DNA from: Marsupella aquatica
Taxonomy: Eukaryota; Marchantiophyta
Length of the DNA: 64,000 nt
Assembly: GCA_973895155.1 (NCBI GenBank)
Contig: OZ316893.1
Location: forward strand, 1-64,000
Direction: 5' to 3'
Below are positions 36,601 to 45,349 of the stretch, piece by piece (within the stretch, counting starts at the first letter, position 1; every line of letters begins with the position of its first letter). The position numbers and the translations under genes are program-made. Under the pieces are notes generated by a model that worked only from the letters and a program-made list of their open reading frames with translations, was not told where the DNA came from and did not search any database.

Positions 36601-38605
36601 CTATGACAAAGTTGTACCCAACTTCTGTGTTGTTGACATCGTCGTAAATAGCACGACTCTCCTTAAGTAATTTGTCAACCCAATCTGTTCGGAGACCAAG
36701 AAGCACATCACAATTTAAAATTGAGTGGGCTTCTTGAATAATAGCATGCACCATATCTCGAAAATTGTCGATTGTAATAGATTCACCATCAACTAGACAT
36801 GCTGTATTATTGGCATTCAATGGTACTAGTCTTGGCCATACTGGAGTCCCTGCAGTAATCCTATTTGCCAAGCGCAGAGATTGCGATACAATAGTAAATG
36901 GAGTAGGTAGTGCTATGTCACTTAAATATTGAAGAAGTCGATCAGCTTCTTCATTAAGAATGGTGCTTGGGTTTTTATGCCAAAAACATTGTGCAAGGTG
37001 CATCAAAATGGTCACCCTAGCCCAATATTTGAGTATCGCCATTGGTTGTGTAAGATGACGAACATGCCAAAATGAATACTCTTCTGCTTCTGGACTGTGG
37101 CCAACTTTTATGAGTGAATGTAAAATAAGAAACCGAGTGAAAATACAGTTCGCTGCTCTTCCTGCTTCAAGTGTTGCAGGCATCTTTGGAGTCCAAAGAT
37201 GAATCAACACATTATGTAGAACAGCTAAATCAACATTGTCAATAGAATTGTCATCTAATTCATTGAGTTGACTCATGAATTTTTGAAGAGCAATTTCCAT
37301 TTCTTCTCTGTTTGTTTGAAAAACATGAATGTCCGAACTAAGCTCATTAGAAGATGATCGAAGCAAGCAGAGAATGAATTCTGTGATTATATCACAGTAC
37401 CTACTCCTTGATGATTTTGAGTTCAATTGATTGAATCCCACTGCAACATCATCATTGATATTTGTCTTCTCCACTAGTCTTCTCAATCTGTAATCCACCT
37501 CTTTAAGAACCAAATCTTGTACATTGTTCATGTAGATAGTCACCACTTGACTGACATATGAGAGTGGAGATTTGCCCTGCTTTGGTGGTGGGAGCATCTG
37601 TGCTTTCACCTGCAAAAATGGTACCCCTTTTGGCATGAATTGGGCCGCAAGCTCATGCCATTTAGACTGTGCTAGCCATGGAGTTAGCTCAGCAATTGGA
37701 GGTAGAAGTTCTAACCGCAAAGACTGAAAATGGTCATCAAACTCCTTTGTGATTATAGCCCTCAAACTTTTAGATTGCAAGTGACAGTCATCCCCATCGA
37801 GATTGAGATTGTGATGTTGAACACCAAAGTATTTGAGGCCTATAACACGATCTGAGAGGATTTGAACTTGGCATTCACTCTTCACATTGACATAGGACAA
37901 CTCAGGATGTTTTCTCAAACGATGATTGGACATTGACCTTTTCTCCCCACAATAGTAGATGCATTGTTTGCAAGAAAAGCCGTGTCGAATGACAACACCT
38001 GGTACTGGAGAAAGCAATGCAGCTGGTGGATCTCTTGTATATGGTAATATGGATGTATCATCCATGCTTGTAAAAGAGAACTGTTGTAAGCTCCTCAATA
38101 GTTGATGACTGTCGTAGTCTGATGCTATTCGATGACACCTTGATTTCTCCCGTTGATGCTTTTGAACATGATGAATGATATTGATATTTTCATTGTATAT
38201 GAGTACCGAATGACACTCTATACATACAAGGAAAACCAATTCCTCATGACGAACAACGCAGAGATTAACACTTCTCAAGATCTCTGGTGTACCAGAATGA
38301 TCTGGTGTAATGCACAATCCTTCATTAACCGCCAAGTCGTGTGGATCAACAAATCTTTCGACTTGATTAACATGGATTGTGTCATAGTGTCGGCGAAGAC
38401 TATCGCCACGTGTGTAATACTGAGAACACATATTATCGGGGCATGCGAACATCCCATTTTCAGACTTGTGGAGGATCTCCACAGTGCCATCGCAATGCTT
38501 GAATTTGAACGTCATCCTGTGCTCAAAACGTTTGTGAGCATCTCTTGCTCTTGCTGATTGAAAAATCTGCTCACACGCACTACATGGAAAAATGGTTGTC
38601 TCCAT
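33644..38605 (-). CDS. C2H2 / tyrosine-recombinase-like / RecQ-type helicase fusion (TLH-like)
   Basis: An intact intronless frame of 1653 codons. C2H2-like fingers lie in the first 250 residues (C8, C11, H24, H29; a second near 54-79; others near 130-150 and 215-240). The middle region has GLPARGEEY with R740, an FLPSSLRTLFLVYF segment, YRHLAAFF with R877, and GHTTATMGHHY with H905 and Y914. The R...R-H...GH-(8)-Y spacing matches a tyrosine recombinase active site, although the usual His three residues before the second Arg is Ser. The C-terminal half is a superfamily 2 helicase of RecQ type: PTGTGKS with K1068, DEIH at 1157-1160, TATLPP, and QESGRAGRDG from 1332. A Cys-rich tail (about 1500-1560) may bind zinc. 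Fungal telomere-linked helicases have a similar plan. The next features upstream of its start are telomere-like arrays. It could act in subtelomere recombination or be a self-mobilising gene; both are inference. Confidence 0.85.
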   Translation of the reverse strand: METTIFPCSACEQIFQSARARDAHKRFEHRMTFKFKHCDGTVEILHKSENGMFACPDNMCSQYYTRGDSLRRHYDTIHVNQVERFVDPHDLAVNEGLCITPDHSGTPEILRSVNLCVVRHEELVFLVCIECHSVLIYNENINIIHHVQKHQREKSRCHRIASDYDSHQLLRSLQQFSFTSMDDTSILPYTRDPPAALLSPVPGVVIRHGFSCKQCIYYCGEKRSMSNHRLRKHPELSYVNVKSECQVQILSDRVIGLKYFGVQHHNLNLDGDDCHLQSKSLRAIITKEFDDHFQSLRLELLPPIAELTPWLAQSKWHELAAQFMPKGVPFLQVKAQMLPPPKQGKSPLSYVSQVVTIYMNNVQDLVLKEVDYRLRRLVEKTNINDDVAVGFNQLNSKSSRSRYCDIITEFILCLLRSSSNELSSDIHVFQTNREEMEIALQKFMSQLNELDDNSIDNVDLAVLHNVLIHLWTPKMPATLEAGRAANCIFTRFLILHSLIKVGHSPEAEEYSFWHVRHLTQPMAILKYWARVTILMHLAQCFWHKNPSTILNEEADRLLQYLSDIALPTPFTIVSQSLRLANRITAGTPVWPRLVPLNANNTACLVDGESITIDNFRDMVHAIIQEAHSILNCDVLLGLRTDWVDKLLKESRAIYDDVNNTEVGYNFVIDPRNRILQQHGLDLLTHLFVDPKIRGHFILGRTDRNDVIWNDITLYKWMTACSDLQEKLNLLIHFTAGLPARGEEYNSFLIRNTATSERSFYWATAGPDDDPTTKLLEHHTIALFQTYHKGANTGAPMKPLIRFLPSSLRTLFLVYFCLVRPTQSYVAQKIWGKEVARNYDDCWFVDMDKKQDAHDLSKSIHNNFFKRCGVTFGLSEYRHLAAFFSEKIRDQRTQDLDDIVDVAGGHTTATMGHHYAQSVKDLRAIDGHLLRAFRIFTDKWHALLNLSDKSPRLIHLDSSTTGCREVTLDPFPRTTTVLRPRHDIELEIDHVPSKTRVVYCPAYGEPSTSVVGDVDSALHICHDTSIRASIALHKLGHKRWRSTEQAISVALAIENTVDFVTVLPTGTGKSLIFMAPSTLMDKTVIVVVPFKSLISGHLSECRKAGIGHTVFTSGFALGIGVTPAIVFVSIVTAADSDTFGVFANHLQATQRLHSIVFDEIHTLQCHFRPKMRNLISLMKVPCQIIGLTATLPPTQQSDIELTLGSRLHWVRSSTVRPNIRYMVVEVPDMDGEIVRQLQDWKRSSLVHDRAIVYCLTRDEVQEMAKLLEARNLCCTFLHAGCSTADTVKTLKKWESKGCEIMVATGVIGSGYNYKSIRLVIHRGNFRSFEQFHQESGRAGRDGLLAISTVVSNSSYRNEALRMDSNFKIPNKWIEETKMCRRFALHASVDGKPQMCYLIPDAIPCDICSQAADNQELPMEYEAEELSQARSEVVEIVSQGSISQNIQGGQSVRVTAPGERTTPASSLGSSQGKGTTTTVVARARPTLIKQRIDEAMNKICIIRKFAGDRKKCLMCWSPLSKSVPHGILQCPYVRGRCVKCLGTHNRANCDNKFPSRPDTCFKCHFPHQPSGMRFHEGLYGDQCEDESGERLRLFVWKAWRFDNIQSDLFRAIPEIKGKSDQELCEWVVSTSPEALGNNFMRLVATIVRIKYPEFR

Positions 38606-39319
38606 CGATCCTACACATCAATGTCACAAGCTCGTGCCATAAATCGCCATGTACTATCGGGAATAGATTACAAGAAGCGCAGGAATAGATTACAGGAAGC
38701 TCATGCAAGTGTTCTTTGTCTCTAGTATCTACCAAGCTACTGAACTCTCAAGCATAGTTATAATTGAGCTTGCGCTTGAGTTCTGATCATGATGTTACAA
38801 GGTAGTCTATTGGAGTTCAGTTCTCTGTAAAAAATTCAGAGCAATGTAATAAACTAAAACCGTAAAGATTTGGAGTCTGAAGACATCAATGTAAAGCTAA
38901 TAAATGTGTGCACAAAAATAGATAATCATTGCATGGCCAGCTATGCAGTCAACCCCCAGAGCACAACTGACAGCTACATGCCCAATGCATTTTGCATACA
39001 TATATAGATTCAAAATCATAATCCCATGCATATATTCGCATTTGTTAAGAGAATTTAAGGAATTATGTCCTTCATGAATTAAAGCTTGTCCCAATAGATT
39101 ACTTTTATTTAATTTACCTGACAAAATATTATGGGGCTTGGAAGCTTGTAGAATGATTCTGTTCAATTCCCAAAGGTAGATTATCGCAGTTCAACTTGCC
39201 GCCGACATTTGCAAAGTGACTAGCTGCAACCACTGTGTAATGCGATACATGTGGGCAACCACTGTATAATGTGATGTGGCAACTCTACCATCTAATGAAG
39301 ACAAAATGCTTGAACTAAG
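38606..39319. other. 5' flank of the helicase gene
   Basis: About 0.7 kb without a supported gene. GAATAGATTACAGGAAGC-type direct repeats occur near 38660-38700 and GTGGGCAACCACTGTATAATG-like repeats near 39225-39270. The promoter would lie here; no diagnostic element was identified. Confidence 0.5.
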
Positions 39320-40790
39320 GACATCAATGTTTGGTTGTAGATTGGGTTAGGAAATGTGGGTTGTGGCATGGGTTTAGGGTCTTATGTTGGGAGTTGAGAA
39401 AGACTGGAGTTACAAAATTTGGTGTGGTGTTGGGGCTGAGGGGGTTGGGAGTTGTGTGTTGGGGATTGAGGGGTTGTGGGTTCAAGGGGAAGTTGTGTCT
39501 TGGGTTGGGTAGGTTGAGAGTTGTATGTTGGGGAGCTTGGTTGCAGATTGGGTTAGGAAATTTGGGTTGTGGCATGGGTTGGGGGAGATGTGTTGGGGGT
39601 TGAGAAAGTCTGGAGTTAGGGAGTTAATTTGTTGTAGAGTTGGGTGTTGGGGGTTAAGGGATTCATTTGGGGAGTTGTGTCTTGGGTTGGGTAGGTTGAG
39701 AATTCTGTGTTGGGAGTTGAGTAAGTTGGGGAGTTTGGTTGTAGGTTAGGTTAGGAAATGTGGGTTGTGGCATGGGTTGGGGGAGATGTGTTGGGGGTTG
39801 AGAAAGTTTGGAGTTAGGGAGTTAATTTGTTGTAGAGTTGGGTGTTGGGGGTTGAGGGATTCATTTGGGGAGTTGTGTCTTGGGTTGGGTAGGTTGAGAG
39901 ATTTGTGTTGGGAGTTAACACAGTTTGGAGTTACAAAATTTGGTGTTGTGTTGGGGTGTGAGGGGGTTGGGAGTTGTGTGTTGGGGATTGAGGGGTGTTG
40001 GGGATTGTTGGGTGTTGGGGGTTGAGGGATTGGAAGTTGTGTCTTGGGTTGGGTAGATAGATAGTTGTATGTTGGGGGTTAAGGGAGTTGGGGAGTTATG
40101 TGTTTATCGGTTGAAGGAGTTTGGAGTTTGGTTGTGGGTGGGGGTTGACATTGTGGGTTGGGGGAGTCGTGGGTTGGGGATTGAGGGGTTGTGGGTTCAA
40201 GGGGAAGTTGTGTCTTGGGTTGGGTAGGTTGAGAGTTGTGTGTTGGGAGTTGAGTGAGTTGGGGAGTTTGGTTGTGGGTTGTGGCATGGGTTGGGGGAGA
40301 TGTGTTGGGGGTTGAGAAAGTCTGGAGTTAGGGATTTAATTTGTTGTAGAGTTGGGTGTTGGGGGTTGAGGGATTCATTTGGGGAGTTGTGTCTTGGGTT
40401 GGGTAGGTTGAGAGATTTATGTTGGGAGTTGAGAAAGTTTGGAGTTACAAAATTTGGTGTAGTGTTGGGGGGCTGAGGGGGTTGGGAGTTGTGTGTTGGG
40501 GATTAAGGGGTTGTGGGTTCAAGGGGAAGTTGTGTCTTGGGTTGGGTAGGTTGAGAGTTGTGTGTTGGGGGTTGAGTGAGTTGGGGATTTAATTTGTTGT
40601 AGAGTTGGGTGTTGGGGGTTCAGGGATTGGAAGTTGTGTCTTGGGTTGGGTAGGTAGACAGTTGTATGTTGGGGGTTGAGGGAGTTGGGGAGTTATGTGT
40701 TGGAGGTTGAAGGAGTTTGGAGTTTGGTTGTGGGTGGGGGTTGACATTGTGGGTTGGGGGAGTTGTGGGTTGGGAGTTGCCGGGGAAGTT
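39320..40790. repeat. G-rich degenerate telomere-like array
   Basis: Dense TTGGG, GTTGGGGGTTGAG and GGGAGTTGTGTGTTGGGG units on the plus strand over 1.5 kb. There is a loose higher-order unit of about 200 bp: GGAGATGTGTTGGGGG followed by TTGAGAAAGT near 39585, 39782 and 40303. It is the same family as the C-rich array at 1271-1670, inverted. The Gly/Leu/Trp-rich frames inside are repeat artefacts. Runs of G make quadruplex formation likely. Confidence 0.93.
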
Positions 40791-40815
40791 GTTTGTTGGG
40801 ATAGAGACAACCATG

Positions 40816-40991
40816 TTGTAAAAGATGGACAAGAAAGATGATAAAGAAAATCCAACACAAAAGGGAAAATCAACACTAAACCTTTGAACCTTTGATCCCT
40901 GAGTATAGACAGCCACAACAAGGGCAGACTGACACATTGGGCAGTCAGTTGTAAAAGATGGACAAGGAAGATGATAAAGAAAAGCCAACAC
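40816..40991. repeat. Direct repeat of about 43 bp
   Basis: TTGTAAAAGATGGACAAG followed by AAGATGATAAAGAAAA occurs near 40816 and 40949 with two differences. Confidence 0.9.
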
Positions 40992-41156
40992 TTAGTCTAG
41001 AAAGAGGGGAAATTCAGAGAAAATCTGGACTGTCAATAAGAAGAGATAGATGGGCAAGATCATGTGCAAGGACTTCAATTCAATCCAATCTTCAATGGAA
41101 AATCCCAGTTCTTACAATATACGGTTAACATAATTATGTATACAAATCATCATTCC

Positions 41157-41400
41157 TGCTTATATGTCACAAGTATCTCCTCGACAAGACAAGTCAACAA
41201 TAAATATCAACCTGCTTATCCGCCACAAGTATCTCCTCGATAGGACAAGCCAACAATAAATATCAACCGTGAAAAGTCAAAAATAAATGTTAGCCGTGGA
41301 AAGTACCTCCTTGACACGACAAGTCAACAATAAATATCAGCCATCGAAACAATAAATATTAGCATGGAAAGTCAACAATGAATGTTGGCCGTGGATTTTA
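41157..41400. repeat. Imperfect tandem repeat of about 60 bp
   Basis: CAAGTATCTCCTCGA and CAACAATAAATATCA blocks recur from 41168 to about 41385 with progressive decay. Confidence 0.85.
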
Positions 41401-41533
41401 AATGAACGGGCCAGATGCTTGTATACACACGACCACACCATCTTCTTCACGACCGCCACTACACTTGTTACAGGCCTCCAAAACAGCCACACAGCCGCTG
41501 CACTACGGCCGTAATGCGCCGATAATATATATA

Positions 41534-41782
41534 GGAACCCCTCCCCCACCCTCACCCCCAGCTCGTTACACCCCCAAAAGCTACAGTAGGGTGGCACTCG
41601 CCCCCTGGTACACGCACCCCGAAAATTGGGGGGTACCCCCACCCCTAGCCCATCCAAAATGCGCACACAACAAACTGGGGGTCAAACTCACCCCCAATAT
41701 TCGATAATCATACCAGTACTTAAAAAACTGGTATGCCACATGTGAAAACTGGGGATGACACTCTAAACCCTAAACCCTAAAC
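41534..41782. repeat. Satellite-end module, copy 2 of 2
   Basis: Starts abruptly with GGAACCCCTCCCCC inside unrelated sequence (GATAATATATATA just before) and matches 991-1239 almost base for base, ending in CTCTAAACCCTAAACCC. Only the last part of one satellite unit is present, not the array. The abrupt left boundary and telomere-like right boundary define the module. Confidence 0.95.
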
Positions 41783-41838
41783 TGATGGACCACTTCGAAA
41801 ACAAGGGGCGAGAACTCGGGGCCAAACTCGGGGCGAGA

Positions 41839-41861
41839 AACCCTAAACCCTAAACCCTAAA
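41839..41861. repeat. Second short CCCTAAA run
   Basis: Three CCCTAAA units, separated from the module end by about 57 bp containing two GGGGCGAGAA copies and ACTCGGGGC repeats. Confidence 0.88.
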
Positions 41862-42005
41862 GATCCAAAATCCCACATTCCAAGTGTGAGGGCCGCCTCC
41901 TGGTCCTGATCCTAAGTCTAAACTTGGAGATCAGCGCCCCCCTGCCCACTCACGCCTCCTACCTCCACGTCCGCCCTTCCTAAAAGGAACGGCGCCCTTG
42001 CACCA

Positions 42006-43823
42006 TCACGACACCGGTGGTGGATCCTCAATGGACGCCCCCAACGCTCCCTCCGCAACCACTGCCGTTGGTCCGTCCTCTGACAGATTACCTGCCTCTG
42101 ACCGAGTCAACTTTTCATTGGCCTGACTGGGCCCACCCTCGGCTTCGGCTTCGGCTTCAGCTTCGGCCACGGCCTCCAACACGGCTACAGTCTCCCCGGC
42201 CTGCTCAAGAGGTGGATCTGGGATACCGGCCTCGTTATTGAGAAGTTCGGCTTGGGCCGCGCCATCCCCACCTTTGGTGATAGTGGGATCTACTACCGCA
42301 TTCATGCTGGAGGTTGGTACCGGTTTTACTACAGCTTGAGGGGTCGAATAACCTCCGGACCCCGAAGGTTTCCGCTTCTTCTTCTTCACTACCTCTATAG
42401 CCGGTTCCTTCCCCTTGCCGCCAACGTCCGGCACCGGGCCGTGTGTCATGGCTGGTCCTTCGGCAATTACCACCCCTAGTAACTGGTTTGCCCCAATGGG
42501 AGATGGACCTGATGCAGCTAAGCATTTAAATACTGCGGCTTGTTTCTTCAGCCGCTCTGTTTGGTTGTCGGCCCGCCGCTGTAGGTTCTCCATCTTCCTC
42601 GTGACTTCCTCCAACTCCTCCTGGGTCTCATCCAGGTCCTTACGTGCCTCCTCCAGCTTGTTCTTGGCTTCCTCCAATTCCCTGTGGGCTTCCTCCAATT
42701 CCTTCTTGGTGGTAGCCCTCTCCTCCTGGGTTGCTCTTAGCTCCTTGTCGAGCTCCGCTACGACCTCAGACTCCATGTTATTCATCTTGGCATAAGTCTG
42801 GTCGAGCTGGGCGTCCTTCTCCCGCAGGTTGGCCTTGAAGCTGGCCGTCAAGGACGCAAGCTCCTGCTGTAGCGCAATAATCCCTTGATAGGATTTCCCT
42901 AACTCAGCCTCCTTCTGCTCAAGGGCTCTGTGGATGACCTCGAGCTCCCCCTTCAACGCCCTCTCCCTTCTCTGAGTCTCCGCCGTGACCCGGTTATTGG
43001 CTGCTATATGGGCCTCCTCTGCGTCTCTCAGCTCCTTCTTCCACTTCTCCCTCTCCTTGATTGCGTCGGCCAATGCTCCCTGGGTCTAAGTCAGTTTATC
43101 CTTGATAATCTGATTATCAGCCTGCGCGGTATCCAACTGCCCCTGCATGATGTTCAGCTCATGCCGCTTAATCCGCAGTTCATCTTGGGCTTTCTTGGCC
43201 ACCCTTAGATCTTCAATCTCGGCTTCCATCCTCCTAAGCCGCCGGATGACCTCGTCCTTCTTGCTTCTCTCTAAAGCCACCGCTTCTTCTAATTGGTGCT
43301 TCTCTAACTGCTCCCTCTGGAAAAAGGGTCCTACCTCCAACTCCTCCCCAAAGATGCTGAGCGCAAGTTCCCCACACATCTCACCATAATCCATGGCTCT
43401 ATTTTTAGCGTAGGTGGAGTAATTAGAAGTGATCGGCATTGCCCATCGCGGCCTCTGCTCCCAAGCCATCTTGCGGATCTCTTCAATCGTGGCTAGAGGT
43501 TTGCTTCCTTTTTTGGCTAGCCGCCTGATGTCCTCCGGCCAATCTCCTCCTGGCAAATCCTTTTCCCTAGCCAGGGCTGCCTTTTCTGCTTCCCTAAGTC
43601 GCTCCTGAAATTTCTATGCCGTCTGCTTTATGCCGTCAAATCTCGGGGGAGCAACATTTGGTGGGGGAGACTTGGGAGGGTGTGGACGAGGTATATTTGA
43701 AGTTGGCAGAACTAGGAGACCATTTGTACTGTTGCTATATGGCTTAGTTGTATATTTTGGAGTGCACTGCTTGTATGGATCTCTAATTTTAATGGAGACA
43801 CGAGCAGCGCTGATTTGTCTCAA
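42006..43823 (-). pseudogene. Long coiled-coil protein frame with two amber stops
   Basis: A single minus-strand frame stays open from about 43823 to 42006 except for TAG at 43614-43616 and TAG at 43086-43088. It encodes a Pro-rich start (about 43700), a folded-looking segment (YSTYAKNRAMDYGEMC), then more than 250 residues of heptad-rich coiled coil (ELEEAHRELEEAKNKLEEAR), a basic cluster (KKKKRK) and an acidic Ala/Glu-rich tail. Both stops could arise from CAG-to-TAG transitions. No enzyme domain is visible. Long coiled-coil ORFs of this type often accompany plant retroelements, so an element-derived origin is likely, but it could also be a host gene. The piece 43556-43089 and the piece 43073-42006 each remain open. 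Confidence 0.6.
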
Positions 43824-44009
43824 CTTTGTTTTGTACCATCCACACTAGTGGGAAATCTGAACGTTTCTTTCAAATTGGGACCGACGAGGAACTTACGAAG
43901 TTTTTCAATCGACATGCAATTCTCATATTTTTCATAGTCTCTAGCTTTACAAATGTAGCAACGCCTTAATCGAGTTGGGCACACTGACTGTGTATGTGTT
44001 TGTGTTCAG

Positions 44010-44165
44010 CTAATTCGAAGAGTACATGCACTTCTGGTGAACGCTCATCCGGATGAAAGTAAAGATGAAGAAAGCACCTGGGATAAAGATCAACATCGTG
44101 ATGCTGATGCTAAAGCTGTTCCGGACTTTTATTACCCTACTTGGCCAACAAAGCAAGAGAACTGA
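44010..44165 (+). CDS. Possible terminal exon, unidentified
   Basis: After a pyrimidine-rich acceptor (TTTGTGTTCAG) a 52-codon frame runs to TGA at 44163-44165. It contains LIRRVHALLVNAHPDESKDE and ends VPDFYYPTWPTKQEN. The polar composition and clean acceptor argue for a real last exon. Family and upstream exons were not recognised. Confidence 0.25.
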   Translation, partial: LIRRVHALLVNAHPDESKDEESTWDKDQHRDADAKAVPDFYYPTWPTKQEN

Positions 44166-45070
44166 AGTGATGACTAAATCCCTTGGAGGCCGACCAGGAG
44201 TTGCAACGTAAAGGTAGTGCGCCAGGTGAAGGAAGTAGGGTCACGAAAGGCAAATATCGATGATGTATCTCAATTCTGCGGGAATTGCATCCAAACGTGA
44301 TTATAGTTTATCTGGAACAGTTGGAAGTTTTTGAGTTCTGATTCATACCAAAGTCGTGAGATCTTTTGAATGACAGAAAATGTAGTTTTTCTATCAGGTG
44401 CTCTGTCCCAAATGTGCAAGTTACTCCAAGCTTTTAAGGAGTACTTAGTGCCTACACCGGGATTTTTGGTGTTTAGTGTACCAGAGTACTATAGGATGCT
44501 TCGTTTTCTCAAAATCTTGGGGGAAGGGCAATTCAAGTGGATAATTGTCCCACATATTTTTTATGCAGAAGAATTGGCATCGAGGCAGGACCGCTTCATA
44601 CAACTTTAATGAAGCCAATTTCGTCAGTCTGGCATATTCAGGTTTCTGCCCTGAAATGTGTACTTAGTGTTGACATAGAGTCAGAGAAGGCCCTACATAC
44701 ATACAGAGAAGGCCACTTTGTTGTTAAACCAGAAATGCCTTCTTCGTTGTCTAAACGTCTTGTTGGTACCTTTTTAACTCTTTAATATGCTAGGTGACTC
44801 ACTAATGGGGTACGAGAAATTCATTTTTTAATGTCCTCGGCTGGATGCGATGACAATTTAGCGGGCTGAATGAAGTTGATCAAACTGAGGGCATTGCTCG
44901 TACAGAGATGCAAGGTCAACATTTTGTTGTAAGGCAACAACGTATGGTAGAATTTCGACAATCTTTTTCAGGAACAAGAACAAATTTAGGGGACTGAGAA
45001 ACGTAAAATACATCCCTCCATTTTATATGTGTATCTCCCTCCCCAGATTGTGACATGTGACTCCTATTCA
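44166..45070. other. No supported gene
   Basis: Short frames at 44370-44609 and 44537-44785 have no recognisable content. Confidence 0.45.
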
Positions 45071-45349
45071 TGACCACGGCAAAGGAATATGCTGACTTGA
45101 AGGAAATTATTCAGAGGCACAAGGTTCAGAGGGAGGGGAAGGAGGAGGAGGAGGAGGAGAAGAGGAAGAAGAGGAAGAAGAAGTGGAGAAGGGAGAGGAG
45201 GCTGCAAGTCCTATGCAACCTGAGCCTAAGAAAATGAAGAAGCTAAGAGTCCTAACCCCAGGAATTTACATTCCTAAGGGGACAAAGAGGAAGAAGAAGA
45301 GTCCTTTTTGGAAAAAGGACTATTATGTGGAGAAAAGATATGAATCCTA
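45071..45349 (+). other. Low-complexity Glu/Lys coding-like stretch
   Basis: From an ATG at 45071 a frame reads through KEYADLKEIIQRHKVQ into a GAG/AAG microsatellite (about 45140-45185). An overlapping frame then gives a basic tail (GIYIPKGTKRKKKSPFW) to TAA near 45349. The bases at 45077-45101 are identical to part of the retrotransposon fragment at 56048-56072. It is probably a patchwork, not a functional gene. Confidence 0.3.

Noticed and set aside
38153-38557. A 134-codon plus-strand frame antisense to the helicase start
   Set aside because: It lies opposite the zinc-finger region of the intact long gene and has no recognisable content.
33644-38605. The helicase gene as fungal contamination in the assembly
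   Set aside because: It is continuous with plant-type telomere repeats and a plant aquaporin pseudogene on one sequence. Horizontal origin remains possible, but simple contamination does not fit without misassembly.
39331-40476. Gly/Leu/Trp-rich frames with repeated CWGLRxxG patterns
   Set aside because: Products of the G-rich telomere-like array; the repetition is at DNA level and the frames are not conserved between units.
42006-43208. Plus-strand Pro/Leu-rich and Ser-rich frames opposite the coiled-coil frame
   Set aside because: They are antisense shadows of the heptad-rich minus-strand frame.
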